A DNA stretch of 64,000 nucleotides from positions 113,275 to 177,274 of the forward strand of contig NZ_NCXM01000011.1 in assembly GCF_002104765.1 (NCBI RefSeq), read 5' to 3'. The stretch comes from Mycolicibacterium vulneris. GTDB taxonomy: Bacteria > Actinomycetota > Actinomycetes > Mycobacteriales > Mycobacteriaceae. Positions 44,901-52,276 of this stretch are shown here, in pieces. A program made the translations under genes and the position numbers. Position 1 is the stretch's first letter; every line of letters begins with the position of its first letter. The notes beneath the pieces were generated by a model. It had not been told where the DNA came from. It did not search any database and saw nothing but the letters and a program-made list of their open reading frames with translations.

Positions 44901-45126
44901 AGCGACTTTCGTCGCAAAGCTCGGTCACGAGTTCCAGTGAGCACGCGTAGAGCTTTCTGAAACCGCCGTTGAAGTCGGCGTAGAACAGCGGGCCGTGCAA
45001 TTCGCCGAGTAAGTCTACGATCAACGCGCGGGGGCGACCGACCAATTGATCCGGGTCGGGCAGGGGCCCCTCGGCCGAGGGAATCCCGGGCAAATCCGGC
45101 GGCGGCGACGCACGGAACTCGGTCAT
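41974..45126 (-). CDS. Self-sufficient CYP102-like P450:NADPH reductase fusion
   Basis: A 1050-residue fusion with the plan of P450BM3. The P450 domain (1-460) has the ExxR motif EETLRLSP and heme loop FGTGARSCIGRQFALHEA (Cys near residue 400). A flavodoxin domain follows (GSNLGTCRALARQFADDA, ASYNGQPTDDARAF, GVGDHNWADTYQ), then a FAD/NADPH reductase (PRHYSIASSS, GTGVAPFLGFL, ending VEDVWAG). It probably hydroxylates fatty acids or related lipids with NADPH. The I-helix reads AGQLTTSE where BM3 has AGHETTSG: the conserved acidic residue is Leu, which should disturb proton delivery. The gene stands alone. Confidence 0.93.
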   Translation of the reverse strand: MTEFRASPPPDLPGIPSAEGPLPDPDQLVGRPRALIVDLLGELHGPLFYADFNGGFRKLYACSLELVTELCDESRFAKNLTPTLARVRPLAGDGLFTAYHGEPNWQRAHDVLLPGFSYAGLRTYHAAIVDINCKLIERWDASAGVGPVDVSNDLQKLAMDTVALAGFGSRFDSFDCPGLAPIPQSFTTALGELVSDEPTPVFIEELATLHTFIDGLIAEHRSGDREFDDLLALMLQQDPSGKPVLDTENIRNQIMTFLIAGQLTTSELMPNTLYNIVSDPTVLHRVQAEVDSVFGTVDDYLPGYDDIGKLTYLRQVIEETLRLSPPVLNFDRMALEDTVIGGKYPIKRGEAVTVLTGALHRQPQWGDNVELFDPERFAPERSAGRPTALFKPFGTGARSCIGRQFALHEAAMAVARVVHRYRLIDTYHYVPQWETPTSRRPVGFRLDVVRRTPQERQADTPGVEGVATQNEAQHPTAIMAGTRLTVFHGSNLGTCRALARQFADDATALGCTATVAPLDDAVGGFPEAEAVLIIASSYNGQPTDDARAFLNWLLDANTTLNPAPNVAVLGVGDHNWADTYQVIPRRIDERLGELGANRLVSRAAADTSGDMVGTIEEFAAALWSSLAERFGDPDAAPLTDAAEPLYELRRIVGPVTAAMDARSSVIPMTIVENTQLVSPGVGQAKTNVRVELPDGIDYRTGDHLTVMADNPPEVVDAVLAQLGIDPGLRLAINPRRSSRRLIALDREVSARELLTHFVELRKPVTSSQLRSLAVANSSPSERQRLNELAEAPDGCPLSVLECLDEYPACVLTGAELLELLDPMVPRHYSIASSSMLSPRTVGLVVSVLDAPARSGHGLFKGVASNYLATVQPGQVIRARVDPARQAFRAGADPAKNVILVSAGTGVAPFLGFLGDRLAAQQAGAPVEPALCFFGVRDPQVDYIFRDRFEQAEAIGIVQMRPAFSRAPQDGARYVQDRIAADADEVWNLLGDPGKDTHVYVCGDGARMAPAVRGSFLDIYRARTGADNDQARDWLNGLIESDHYVEDVWAG

Positions 45127-45352
45127 GCGGGCAGCATAGGTTTCGGCGCCGCGGCTTCGTCAAGAATCGGCGGACGCTTACCGCATCCCTATCTTGATGG
45201 CCAATGTCGACGGACGTTCGGCGCTCGGTGCATTTAGCCGCTTGACCAGCGCTTCCCGTTGTGGGGCGGTCCGGAATCGCACCCGGCGATGAACGGGCTG
45301 ATCTGCGAAAATCGCCAAGGCGATTTCCGCTCCTGCCGTAGAGTCCCCAGCT

Positions 45353-45481
45353 ATGGCCAGGGGGAAGAAGATTTTGTTAGGGCTGGTGCTCGCTTTCGCC
45401 GTCTCGACGACGACGTCGAGCTGCATTCCAATTGTCAACATCCCCAACTGCCCCGCAGGTGGCAGCTTCATCGGCTGCTGA
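45353..45481 (+). CDS. Mini-lipoprotein, hypothetical
   Basis: A 42-residue product: basic start (MARGKKILLG), hydrophobic core (LVLAFAVSTTT), lipobox-like TSSC, then IPIVNIPNCPAGGSFIGC with two more Cys. The mature form would be only about 18 residues. A similar size class of mycobacterial mini-lipoproteins is poorly studied. No strong ribosome-binding sequence is seen. Confidence 0.5.
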   Translation: MARGKKILLGLVLAFAVSTTTSSCIPIVNIPNCPAGGSFIGC

Positions 45482-45540
45482 TCGGATCATTCCCAGCGCG
45501 AGGCGTCTAGCCCCGGTGAAACAACTCATGCAGGACATCG

Positions 45541-46032
45541 TCACTGCGCATTGCCCGGAGCCGCCGGGCTCGTGGGACTCGTTGGGGTGGCGGGACTCGT
45601 CGTTGGGGTCGCAGGACTGGTTGGAGTCGCAGGACTCGTTGGGCTCGTAGGCCGTACCGGGCTCGTAGGGCTCGTAGGGCTCGTAGGGCTCGTAGGGCTC
45701 GTAGGGCTCGTAGGGCTCGTAGGGCTCGTAGGGCTCGTAGGGCTCGTAGGGCTCGTAGGGCTCGTAGGGCTCGTAGGCGTGGTACTCGCAAGGCCTGGGC
45801 CTTCGCCACACCAGTCCGCCACATCTTTCGGGTACTGCTCGAGCGGTGGAGGACAACGCTGCCCCGGCGGGAAATTGGCGCCGGCGTTGAGCAGATCGCA
45901 GGGCACGTAGACCTGCTTGCCCTTGGGGGTGTTGGTCAGACACTTCGTCGGCGGCTCGCCATGTGCCTGGACGGGAATGATGGCCGTCGCCACCACCGCG
46001 CCGAGCGCCCAAGCAAGACGGCGATAGGTCAT
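45541..46032 (-). CDS. Secreted protein with Thr-Ser-Pro repeat tail
   Basis: A 163-residue exported protein: signal peptide (LAWALGAVVATAIIPVQAHG), a ~50-residue Cys-containing domain (KCLTNTPKGKQVYVPCDLL, then GQRCPPPLE and DWCGEG) and a tail of Thr-Ser-Pro triplets, thirteen of them identical at the DNA level. The tail looks extended and is a likely O-mannosylation target, as in other mycobacterial Pro/Thr-rich exported proteins. Repeat number is likely to vary between strains. Confidence 0.78.
   Translation of the reverse strand: MTYRRLAWALGAVVATAIIPVQAHGEPPTKCLTNTPKGKQVYVPCDLLNAGANFPPGQRCPPPLEQYPKDVADWCGEGPGLASTTPTSPTSPTSPTSPTSPTSPTSPTSPTSPTSPTSPTSPTSPVRPTSPTSPATPTSPATPTTSPATPTSPTSPAAPGNAQ
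45660..45776. repeat. Perfect 9-bp tandem repeat (13 units) inside a coding region
   Basis: Thirteen exact copies of GGCTCGTAG (plus strand), coding Thr-Ser-Pro on the minus strand, with more decayed units on the left. Units are a multiple of three, so gain or loss changes tail length but not frame. The zero divergence among units points to recent expansion by slippage. Confidence 0.95.
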
Positions 46033-46245
46033 GAGGGCTCCTCGTTCTAGCTGCGAAGTTCTTCACCGGGTTCACTGGTGGTCATCCCAAGCAAACCAAA
46101 TTGTGCCTCCGCGACAAAAGCGCTCATTTGATACACGTTGGCGTGATGCGGTTTCGGGCGTGCACGATTTGGCGGCGCCGTCATATGACAATATGCTGTC
46201 CGACCAGCCGGTGCCTTCGATTTCGTTCCCGTTCCATACCGCTCG

Positions 46246-46284
46246 TTACCTGTGCTTTCGGGCCTTGACGGCGTCACGAGCCGT
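46246..46284 (-). other. Conserved C-terminal tail motif (copy B)
   Basis: Leftward reading gives RDAVKARKHR, then TAA CGAGCGG, closely similar to copies A and C. It abuts the broken SDR fragment. No RNA-gene fragment lies directly next to it. Confidence 0.4.
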
Positions 46285-46645
46285 CATAGCCCAGCCCTCG
46301 ATCGAGCTCCTGTTCGGTAACCCCTTCAAGCATCGGTTGCCCGGGCACGCACGCCAACGTGAGGGCGAAGCTGCAGGGGATTTCCTGAGCTGCTTTAGCG
46401 GTGTTGTAGCCGCTATCCGGCATGACCTGCGCGCCCACTACCGACAACGCCACATGATGTTTGACTCCGGCTTCCCGTTCGGCTGAGAGGAGATTCGTGG
46501 TCGTCGTCGTGAAGAAGTGCATCACGGGTTCATCGTCGAACAATGGTGAGTCGGCGACGTCAACCACGACATCGGCGCCGGCAAGGGCGTTTGCGAGGCC
46601 GTCACCGGTGAGTGAATCGACACCTGATCGGCGTGAGGCGGGGAC
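46274..46645 (-). pseudogene. NmrA/SDR-type NAD(P)-binding protein, middle fragment
   Basis: About 120 residues match the central part of the NmrA-like SDR family: GLANALAGADVVVDVADSP, FDDEPVMHFFTTTTTNLLSA, VKHHVALSVVGAQVMPDSGY. The N-terminal nucleotide motif is missing, and after the SGYNTAKAAQE block the sequence turns into unrelated residues ending near the tail motif. Truncated at both ends, so not functional. Confidence 0.65.
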
Positions 46646-46690
46646 CTTTCAGGGTTGCGTTTGACTGGCTACTAGCCTGTCGGCATCGGT

Positions 46691-46716
46691 TGGGGCTAAG
46701 GGGATTTCGAGCCCTA
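46691..46716 (-). repeat. Degenerate tRNA-Ala-3'-end-like sequence
   Basis: GGGGCTAAGGGGATTTCGAGCCCT resembles the tRNA-Ala 3' end (GGAGCTAAGGGGACTCGAACCCCT) at about 20 of 25 positions, in the same orientation. It may be an old attachment-site scar among broken SDR genes. The match is imperfect and could be chance. Confidence 0.35.
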
Positions 46717-46899
46717 GGGGTTAACTGCCAAATGTTCACCGGGCAAGTTCACGCCGAAGCGTTTGCATAGTTCGGGGACCACGGCCGGGTTCTTGTTGTA
46801 TTAGCGTGACACGGATGCCCCTTCGCCTATTGCGGTTAATTGCCCTGCGCGCCAGAATGTTTCGTTCCGGCTCGCTACCGGGACAGGACCTTCGTCGGG

Positions 46900-47093
46900 T
46901 TAGTTGTGGCCAGCCATGATGCCACCGTCCACGTCGAGAATTGCCCCGGTTACCCAACTGGCCGCCTCGAAGAGCAGATACGTGACGGTGTTGGCGACGT
47001 CGGCGGGGGCGCCGACCCGTCCCAGGGGATGAAGCGGCGGCCCATGCCGGCACTGCCGCCGACAACAATGACCTTCTTGCCTTCAAAATGCAT
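46900..47093 (-). pseudogene. SDR-family dehydrogenase with large internal deletion
   Basis: The start encodes MHFEGKKVIVVGGSAGMGR, a normal SDR N-terminus with the GxxxGxG motif. Directly after it, in another frame, come the last ~40 residues (HPLGRVGAPADVANTVTYLL, then AILDVDGGIMAGHN-stop). About 180 middle residues including the Ser-Tyr-Lys site are gone. Confidence 0.75.
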
Positions 47094-47197
47094 ATGCGGT
47101 TCCCTTCCTGGTTCTCCTAACGCTCACTCCCGCCCCGCCCTCGTCGTACTGAGATTGCCGCCGGGCGGGGTGAGCTGTCATCACCCCAACGAGCTAT

Positions 47198-47209
47198 TCA
47201 CCCGGGTGA
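47198..47209. promoter_or_regulatory. Palindrome TCACCCGGGTGA upstream of the deleted SDR gene
   Basis: A perfect 12-bp palindrome lies about 105 bp before the start of the deleted SDR gene, flanked by a second half-site-like TCACCCC 16 bp upstream. It has the look of a TetR-type operator that outlived the gene it controlled. No regulator is adjacent. Confidence 0.35.
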
Positions 47210-47346
47210 GTAATGCGCCGCCGTGAAGCGTGAATGGCTAAGGTCGCGCGATAGTTAGTTCGTTGGCATAAATGAATTGCACGCCATCTGCTTTGCGCAA
47301 CCTAAATTCTTCGCCATCGATCTGAAACCAGCTTCGATTTAGGGCC

Positions 47347-47595
47347 ATGGCGCGTACGCTGAGCGATATGGTCAAGACCAAGACCAAGGTCTGCATACAT
47401 TGCGGCCATACGTTCGATGCGAACGACCGACCGCGTGACCTGTCCGATCCGGAGTGGCTCCCGGCCGCATCAGTCTATTGTTCGCATGATTGCAGTGACC
47501 GGTTCCATTGCGATATGGGGCATTGCTGCTCGGCCCACGCGAAGGAGAAGGCTCGGCGCGAAGCCGCCAAGGCGGCGCTCTCCTCCAATGGCTAG
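47347..47595 (+). CDS. Cys-rich putative zinc-binding mini-protein
   Basis: An 82-residue protein with eight Cys and several His: CIHCGHTFDA near the start, then YCSHDCSDRFHCDMGHCCSA. The spacing suggests one or two treble-clef or zinc-ribbon type metal sites, as in small nucleic-acid-binding or metal-sensing proteins. The C-terminus is a basic helix (KEKARREAAKAA). The start could be the Met seven codons in. DNA just upstream is locally AT-rich for this genome, which may mark foreign origin or a promoter. Confidence 0.6.
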   Translation: MARTLSDMVKTKTKVCIHCGHTFDANDRPRDLSDPEWLPAASVYCSHDCSDRFHCDMGHCCSAHAKEKARREAAKAALSSNG

Positions 47596-47611
47596 GCGGG
47601 CATAGCTGACA

Positions 47612-50548
47612 CTACGTCTGCGGACCCGACGCAGCCCCGTGCCGCGGGTGGTACAACAGCGCACGAACCAGGGGGCGCGGCCCCACGGACCGAAGCATCT
47701 GGCTGGCCGGCCGGACGCGTACCCGCTTCGGCCACCAGAACCAGCGTCCCATCACCGTCATGATCGATGGCGTGATGAGCGATCGGACGACGAAGGTGTC
47801 GAACAGCAGGCCGATGCCGATCGTCGTGCCGAATTGGCCGATCGCCCGGAGATCGCTGGTGATCATCGTGGCCATGGTCACGGCGAACACCACACCGGCG
47901 GCAGTCACCACCGGGCCGGTCACACCCATGCCGCGGATGAGTCCCGTTTTCAGGCCGGCTCCGATCTCCTCCTCGATTCGGGACACCAGCATCAGGTTGT
48001 AGTCGGATCCCACCGCCAAGAGCACAATCAACGCGAATTCGGTTGCCACCCAGTGCAACTGGAAATTACCAAGGTGCTGCCAGATCAGTGTCGAGAACCC
48101 GAAGGCGGCCCCCAACGACATCACGATGGTGCCGACGATGACACCCGCCGCGACCAAAGCGCGGGTGACGATCACCATGATGATGAAGATGAGCACGATC
48201 GAGGCCACCCCGGCGATCATCAGGTCGTACTTGGCGCCGTTGGCGATGTCGTAAAACGTTGCGGCCGTACCGCCGAGGTAGATGTCGGCGTTCTCCAGCG
48301 AGGTGAGTTTCAGCGCCTCCTTGGCGGCTTGGCGCTCCTGATCGACGGACGCGATTCCCTTCGCCGTCGCCGGATCCACAGCGTGAGTGATGATGAAGCG
48401 AGCGGCCTTGCCGTCCGGCGACACCATCAAGCTCAACCCCAGCAAGAAGTCTGGGTTCTGGAAGATCTCGGGCGGCAGGTAGAACAGGCTTTCCACCTGA
48501 GAGTCGTTGAAAGACTTGCCCATCACGGCGTTCGTGTCTGTCAGCCTGTCGAACTGATCGATCAGGCTGTCGAATGAGCTGTAGATGGTCAGCGTCGTAT
48601 CCCGGATGGACTTCGAGACAGCGATATTCTCGGGAATGATCGCCAGCAATTCGCGCGTGGCCTTGGCTGTGTCGGTGAGGTCGCTGGTGAGGGCGTGGAA
48701 CTTTTCGGCCAGCTGATCGAAGCCGTCCAAGGCGTCGAACAGGCTTCGTAGCGACCAGCAGATCGGGATGTTGTAGCAGTGCTTCTCCCAGTAGAAGTAG
48801 CTGCGAATCGGTCTCCAGAAGTCATCGAAATCCGCGATGTGGTCCCGGATTTCGTCCGTGATCGCCGCCGTCTCCCCGGTGGTTTTCGAGCTGTCGTCCG
48901 CCGCGTTCGCAAGCCTCTGGGTCACCGCGTACTGGCGCTCTAACAGGGCGATCTGAGTGTCGAGGAAACCAGTGATCTTCTTGATGTCGCCGACACGGTC
49001 CTTCAGGTAGTTCAAGTTGCTGCGGATCGGCGCGCTTTGCACACTGAGCTGGAACGGAATGGATCCGTCTTGAATTGGCGGACCGAGAGGCCTGGTGATG
49101 CTCTGCACCCGTTCGATGCCGGGCACCCGGAAGATGGCGCCGGCAATCTTGTCCAGGACCAGCATGTCTCTGGGATTGCGCAGATCGTGGTCCGATTCGA
49201 TCATCAGCAGGTCCGGGTTCAAACGGGCCTGGGTGAAGTGTTGATCGGCCGCGGTGTACGCCTGCACCGACGACGCGCTCTGCGGCAGGTAGTACAGATC
49301 GTTGTAGCGCGGGGTGAAGCCCATCAAGCCGATTGCGCCGACGATCGCCAGGATGACGGAGGTGGCGAGGATGGGCGCCGGCCACCGCACGATGGCCGTC
49401 GCCAAGCGGCGCCACCGGGTGTAGTTGAACTCGCGCTTCGGGTCGAACAGGCCGAAGCCGCTTGCGAAGGCGATCAGCGCCGGCGTCAGCGTGACGCCGG
49501 CGGCCACTACCACCAGCAGACCCACTGCGCACGGAAACGCCAGCGAACTGAAGTACGGCAGCCGCGTGAATTTCAGACAGGCCAGCGCCCCGACGATGGT
49601 CAAACCCGAGCCCAGCACCACCTTGGTGACACCGGCGAAGGTGTCGTAGTAGGCGGCTTCGCGGTCCAACCCCCGTTCGCGGCCCTCCTGGTAGCGGCCG
49701 ACCATGAATATCGCGTAGTCGGTACCCGCCGCGATGGCCAGTGCCGTCAGCAAGTTGACGGCAAAGGTCGACAGCCCCATGATGCCGGTTTCGCCCAGCA
49801 GCGCTACCACGCCGCGGCCGGTAGCCAGCCCGACGAACAAGATGACCATCGTCAGCAGCACCGTGCCGATGGATCGATAGACGAACATCAGCATGATCGC
49901 GATGATGATGATGGTGATGATCGTCATCTTGGCCAGGCTCGCGTCGCCGACAACGATCGTGTCGGCGGTCAGGGCTCCCTGGCCGGCGACGTAGGCCTTC
50001 ACCCCCGCCGGCGGCTTCGAGTCCGCGACTATTTTGCGAACCGCGGCAACCGATTTGTCGCCGACGGCTCCGCCCTGGTCACCGCGTAGGTTGACCTGGA
50101 CATATGCGGCCTTGTGGTCGTAGCTCTCGACACCGGAGGACGTAAATCGCTGGCCCCAGAAATTCAGCGCGTGTTCGACGTGTTCATGGTCCCGCTGCAG
50201 CTTCTGGACCAGGTCGTCGTAATACCGGTGAGCGTCCTCGCCGAGAGGTTTGTCACCGACCAGCGTCACCAGGACGAGGTTGTCGGAGTCGTACTCCTTG
50301 AACTTCTTCCCGATGTGCTTCATCCCGGTCACCGACGGCGCGTCGGACGGCGAGAGCGGCACCGAGACGTCCTCGGCAATCTTCTCCAACTGTGGGACGA
50401 AGACGTTGACGCCGACCGCGATCAGCAGCCAGACCACGACGATCGGCAGCGCCAAAACGCGGATGGTGCGGGCTAGACGCGATTTGCGCTCCACTTCGGT
50501 GCGCTGCGCGACGGGGATTTCTTCCGTGTCGCTCGTGTCGTCGGTCAC
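47612..50548 (-). CDS. MmpL-family RND lipid transporter
   Basis: A 978-residue MmpL protein with about eleven membrane helices: one near the start (ALPIVVVWLLIAVGVNVFVP), periplasmic porter domain, a bundle containing the proton-relay TM4-like AIAAGTDYAIFMVGRYQEGR, a second porter domain and a second bundle containing AVGSDYNLMLVSRIEEE, plus a short tail. MmpL proteins move siderophores or complex lipids across the inner membrane by proton motive force. Its ATG overlaps the mmpS stop upstream (ATGA), a normal mmpS-mmpL pair. The cargo cannot be told from sequence. Confidence 0.93.
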   Translation of the reverse strand: MTDDTSDTEEIPVAQRTEVERKSRLARTIRVLALPIVVVWLLIAVGVNVFVPQLEKIAEDVSVPLSPSDAPSVTGMKHIGKKFKEYDSDNLVLVTLVGDKPLGEDAHRYYDDLVQKLQRDHEHVEHALNFWGQRFTSSGVESYDHKAAYVQVNLRGDQGGAVGDKSVAAVRKIVADSKPPAGVKAYVAGQGALTADTIVVGDASLAKMTIITIIIIAIMLMFVYRSIGTVLLTMVILFVGLATGRGVVALLGETGIMGLSTFAVNLLTALAIAAGTDYAIFMVGRYQEGRERGLDREAAYYDTFAGVTKVVLGSGLTIVGALACLKFTRLPYFSSLAFPCAVGLLVVVAAGVTLTPALIAFASGFGLFDPKREFNYTRWRRLATAIVRWPAPILATSVILAIVGAIGLMGFTPRYNDLYYLPQSASSVQAYTAADQHFTQARLNPDLLMIESDHDLRNPRDMLVLDKIAGAIFRVPGIERVQSITRPLGPPIQDGSIPFQLSVQSAPIRSNLNYLKDRVGDIKKITGFLDTQIALLERQYAVTQRLANAADDSSKTTGETAAITDEIRDHIADFDDFWRPIRSYFYWEKHCYNIPICWSLRSLFDALDGFDQLAEKFHALTSDLTDTAKATRELLAIIPENIAVSKSIRDTTLTIYSSFDSLIDQFDRLTDTNAVMGKSFNDSQVESLFYLPPEIFQNPDFLLGLSLMVSPDGKAARFIITHAVDPATAKGIASVDQERQAAKEALKLTSLENADIYLGGTAATFYDIANGAKYDLMIAGVASIVLIFIIMVIVTRALVAAGVIVGTIVMSLGAAFGFSTLIWQHLGNFQLHWVATEFALIVLLAVGSDYNLMLVSRIEEEIGAGLKTGLIRGMGVTGPVVTAAGVVFAVTMATMITSDLRAIGQFGTTIGIGLLFDTFVVRSLITPSIMTVMGRWFWWPKRVRVRPASQMLRSVGPRPLVRALLYHPRHGAASGPQT

Positions 50549-50970
50549 GCGGACTTGTCCAAGCAGGAAACCTGCGCGTTCCGGTTGTTGGCCTGTTGTT
50601 GATCGACCAATTTGCCGTCAACGGTGATGCGGCAGCCGATGAAGGGACTGTCGCCTTGGGCGACGACGTAGGCGAAGATGCCGGGCATCTGGGCGACGAT
50701 CGTCTTGGACCACGGCAAAGTGGTGAAGCTGGCCTTCTGCGGTAATGAATCCGCATCCATCCAGTTGACGACGCCGGTCGTCCCGGGCGGTCCCAGGATT
50801 TCATAGACGGCGGTCTTGGCCGCGTACGGCGGAGTCGCATCCCGGGGATCGGGCTTGGGCAGGCCAGGTCCCGGAAAGACGCCGTTGAGTCGGAGAACCG
50901 CAACTCCGCCGATGAGCAGTGCCACAACCACGACCAGCGGAACCCATGTCCGCTTGAGAAGCCTCAACAC
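50545..50970 (-). CDS. MmpS-family accessory protein
   Basis: A 141-residue MmpS protein: N-terminal anchor (WVPLVVVVALLIGGVAVLRL), then the MmpS domain with KTAVYEILGPPGTTGVVNWM and GDSPFIGCRITVDGKLVDQQ plus a paired Cys near the end (QVSCLDKSA). MmpS is the periplasmic partner of MmpL, needed for cargo export. It is first in the mmpS-mmpL operon; the upstream 350 bp hold no clear regulator. Confidence 0.92.
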   Translation of the reverse strand: MLRLLKRTWVPLVVVVALLIGGVAVLRLNGVFPGPGLPKPDPRDATPPYAAKTAVYEILGPPGTTGVVNWMDADSLPQKASFTTLPWSKTIVAQMPGIFAYVVAQGDSPFIGCRITVDGKLVDQQQANNRNAQVSCLDKSA

Positions 50971-51325
50971 CGTGCCCCCCGATTAGGAATGCTCGATGGG
51001 CTGATACTAAGGCATCTCATCGCATGCGCCACGGCTAGCCGAACGCCATAGCGGTCGACTTGATTCCCGGGGTGGCCGCCAGACCGACGCTGCAGCGGCA
51101 GCGGCGACACAAACTCATCTTCGCTGCGATGGTGGTGGTGCGGCGTAGCGGTGTCGGCGATGCGGCGGAGCAGCCTTGGCTTCCAACCAAATTCACGCCA
51201 AACCATCGCCTCCGGATCAGGCCGATGGGAACAGGTTTGGTCGGATCGAGACGTTTGCGCACCGAGCGGGTCGTGGTCAGCAGTTTGTCGTGGACAAGTT
51301 GACGATTGGGAAGTCGCTCATGAGC
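50971..51325. other. Region upstream of mmpS without a recognisable gene
   Basis: I see no credible gene between the mmpS start and the broken RidA gene. Promoter elements of the mmpS-mmpL operon must lie near the left end, but none stands out. A TetR-type regulator often found beside mmpS-mmpL is absent. Confidence 0.45.
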
Positions 51326-51714
51326 TCATGCCGGCAGGATGGCGGTGACTTCGACTTCCACGCGGATGTTGGGCCACGCCAGCCCGTCAATGATGCTGAA
51401 CGTGGCGGCGGGTTGGTGCCGGATGAACTCTTTGCTCACCGCCAGGTAGGCGGACGCATGGTCACGGCTGGTGACCCATTGGCGCATGTAGACGATGTCG
51501 ATGAGCTCGCGCCGGCCTTGCGGAGTGCGTTTTCGACGTTGGCCCAGCACTGGCGGGCTTCTTCGGTGAAGTGCTCGGGCAGGGTGTCGTCTTCTTGAAC
51601 CCCGGGCGTTCCGGAGACGAAAATTTTTGTGCCCCAAACCTATACGGTCAACTCGTCGGCGTAGTGTCCGATCTGTGCGGCAACTCCGGTATAGATCGGG
51701 GTAACGGTGGTCAT
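51326..51714 (-). pseudogene. RidA/YjgF-family protein with a stop codon and a frameshift
   Basis: The start MTTVTPIYTGVAAQIGHYAD is intact, then an in-frame TAG follows DELTV. Past it, KIFVSGTPGVQEDDTLPEHF reads on in the same frame until a one-base loss near KAGAS shifts to LIDIVYMRQWVTSRDHASAY, and ATFSIIDGLAWPNIRVEVEV completes the family. Two independent lesions show the gene is dead but recent. RidA removes reactive imines in intact form. Confidence 0.85.
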
Positions 51715-51820
51715 CTCGAGACTGCTTGGTGGCGTGAGGCTTTCAAGCCCGCGTTGAGCACCTCAGCGCGGCGGTCAGCCGCGCGCGAGAACTCGGCCTG
51801 TTGTAATTCGCATATCTTCT

Positions 51821-51845
51821 GTGGAGCTGCCGGGAATCGAGCCCG
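51821..51845 (-). repeat. Partial tmRNA 3'-end copy 1 (attachment-site scar)
   Basis: GTGGAGCTGCCGGGAATCGA is identical to the 3' end of the tmRNA gene, the next base differs (G for A), CCCG matches again, then similarity ends. Same orientation as the intact gene 6.4 kb to the right. tmRNA 3' ends are classical integration sites, and the copy marks the left end of the accessory strip. Confidence 0.75.
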
Positions 51846-51884
51846 ACGCTCTAGCGGCCAGCATGTCGTCTGACTACCCGTTCG

Positions 51885-51925
51885 TTACCTGCGGTTACGT
51901 CCTAGCGTCTTCACGGCGTCAAGAG
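51885..51925 (-). other. Conserved C-terminal tail motif (copy C)
   Basis: Leftward reading gives LDAVKTLGRNRR, then TAA CGAACGG, nearly the same as copy A next to the tRNA-Ala scar. It lies 40 bp from tmRNA 3'-end copy 1. The shared position, close to an RNA-gene 3' fragment in both islands, supports origin from a common integrating-element gene. Confidence 0.45.
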
Positions 51926-51931
51926 GGTCAC

Positions 51932-52276
51932 CTACGAAGACCACCCTCGACCACCTAGCCACAGCGGCGGCTCCTGGCCGTTGTACATGCTGTTGGGCCG
52001 CCACCGCTGCCTGCGCAAAAGCCGACCGGCGTGGTGCTCGGCCACGTCCTTCAGGTACTCAACGTCGTCGCTGGTCCACGGGTGCTGGCCGGTCCCGTCC
52101 AACCACCACCTCGGTTGGCCGTCCTGCTCGTAGCGGGTTATCCGGTACCGCCAGGCGACGTGCCTGCCCTGGGCGTCAACCTGCCAGTCCAGCAGCCGCG
52201 GGTGGACGGCCTCGGGCGTCCGCTGAATGAATTCCCGCGGGTGGGTTATCCGGATCTCGATAAGTTCGCCACCCAT
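51932..52276 (-). CDS. Hypothetical protein, accessory
   Basis: A 114-residue charged protein rich in Trp, Arg and His (GRHVAWRYRITRYEQDGQPR, WWLDGTGQHPWTSDDVEYLK). It has no signal or membrane segment. The pattern of strands then helix could be a small binding domain. I recognise no family. It is the first whole gene to the right of tmRNA copy 1. Confidence 0.5.
   Translation of the reverse strand: MGGELIEIRITHPREFIQRTPEAVHPRLLDWQVDAQGRHVAWRYRITRYEQDGQPRWWLDGTGQHPWTSDDVEYLKDVAEHHAGRLLRRQRWRPNSMYNGQEPPLWLGGRGWSS

Noticed and set aside
45178..45471. Leftward frame opposite the mini-lipoprotein gene
   Set aside because: No family features and it overlaps the better supported mini-lipoprotein on the other strand.
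45507..46075. Alternative frames over the 9-bp repeat (Tyr-Glu-Pro, Arg-Ala-Leu, Gly-Leu-Val)
   Set aside because: Periodic DNA opens several frames. Only the Thr-Ser-Pro frame has a signal peptide and a sensible domain.
51715..51820. Possible TetR N-terminal fragment (ADRRAEVLNAGLKA)
   Set aside because: Too short and without the helix-turn-helix. The similarity may be chance.
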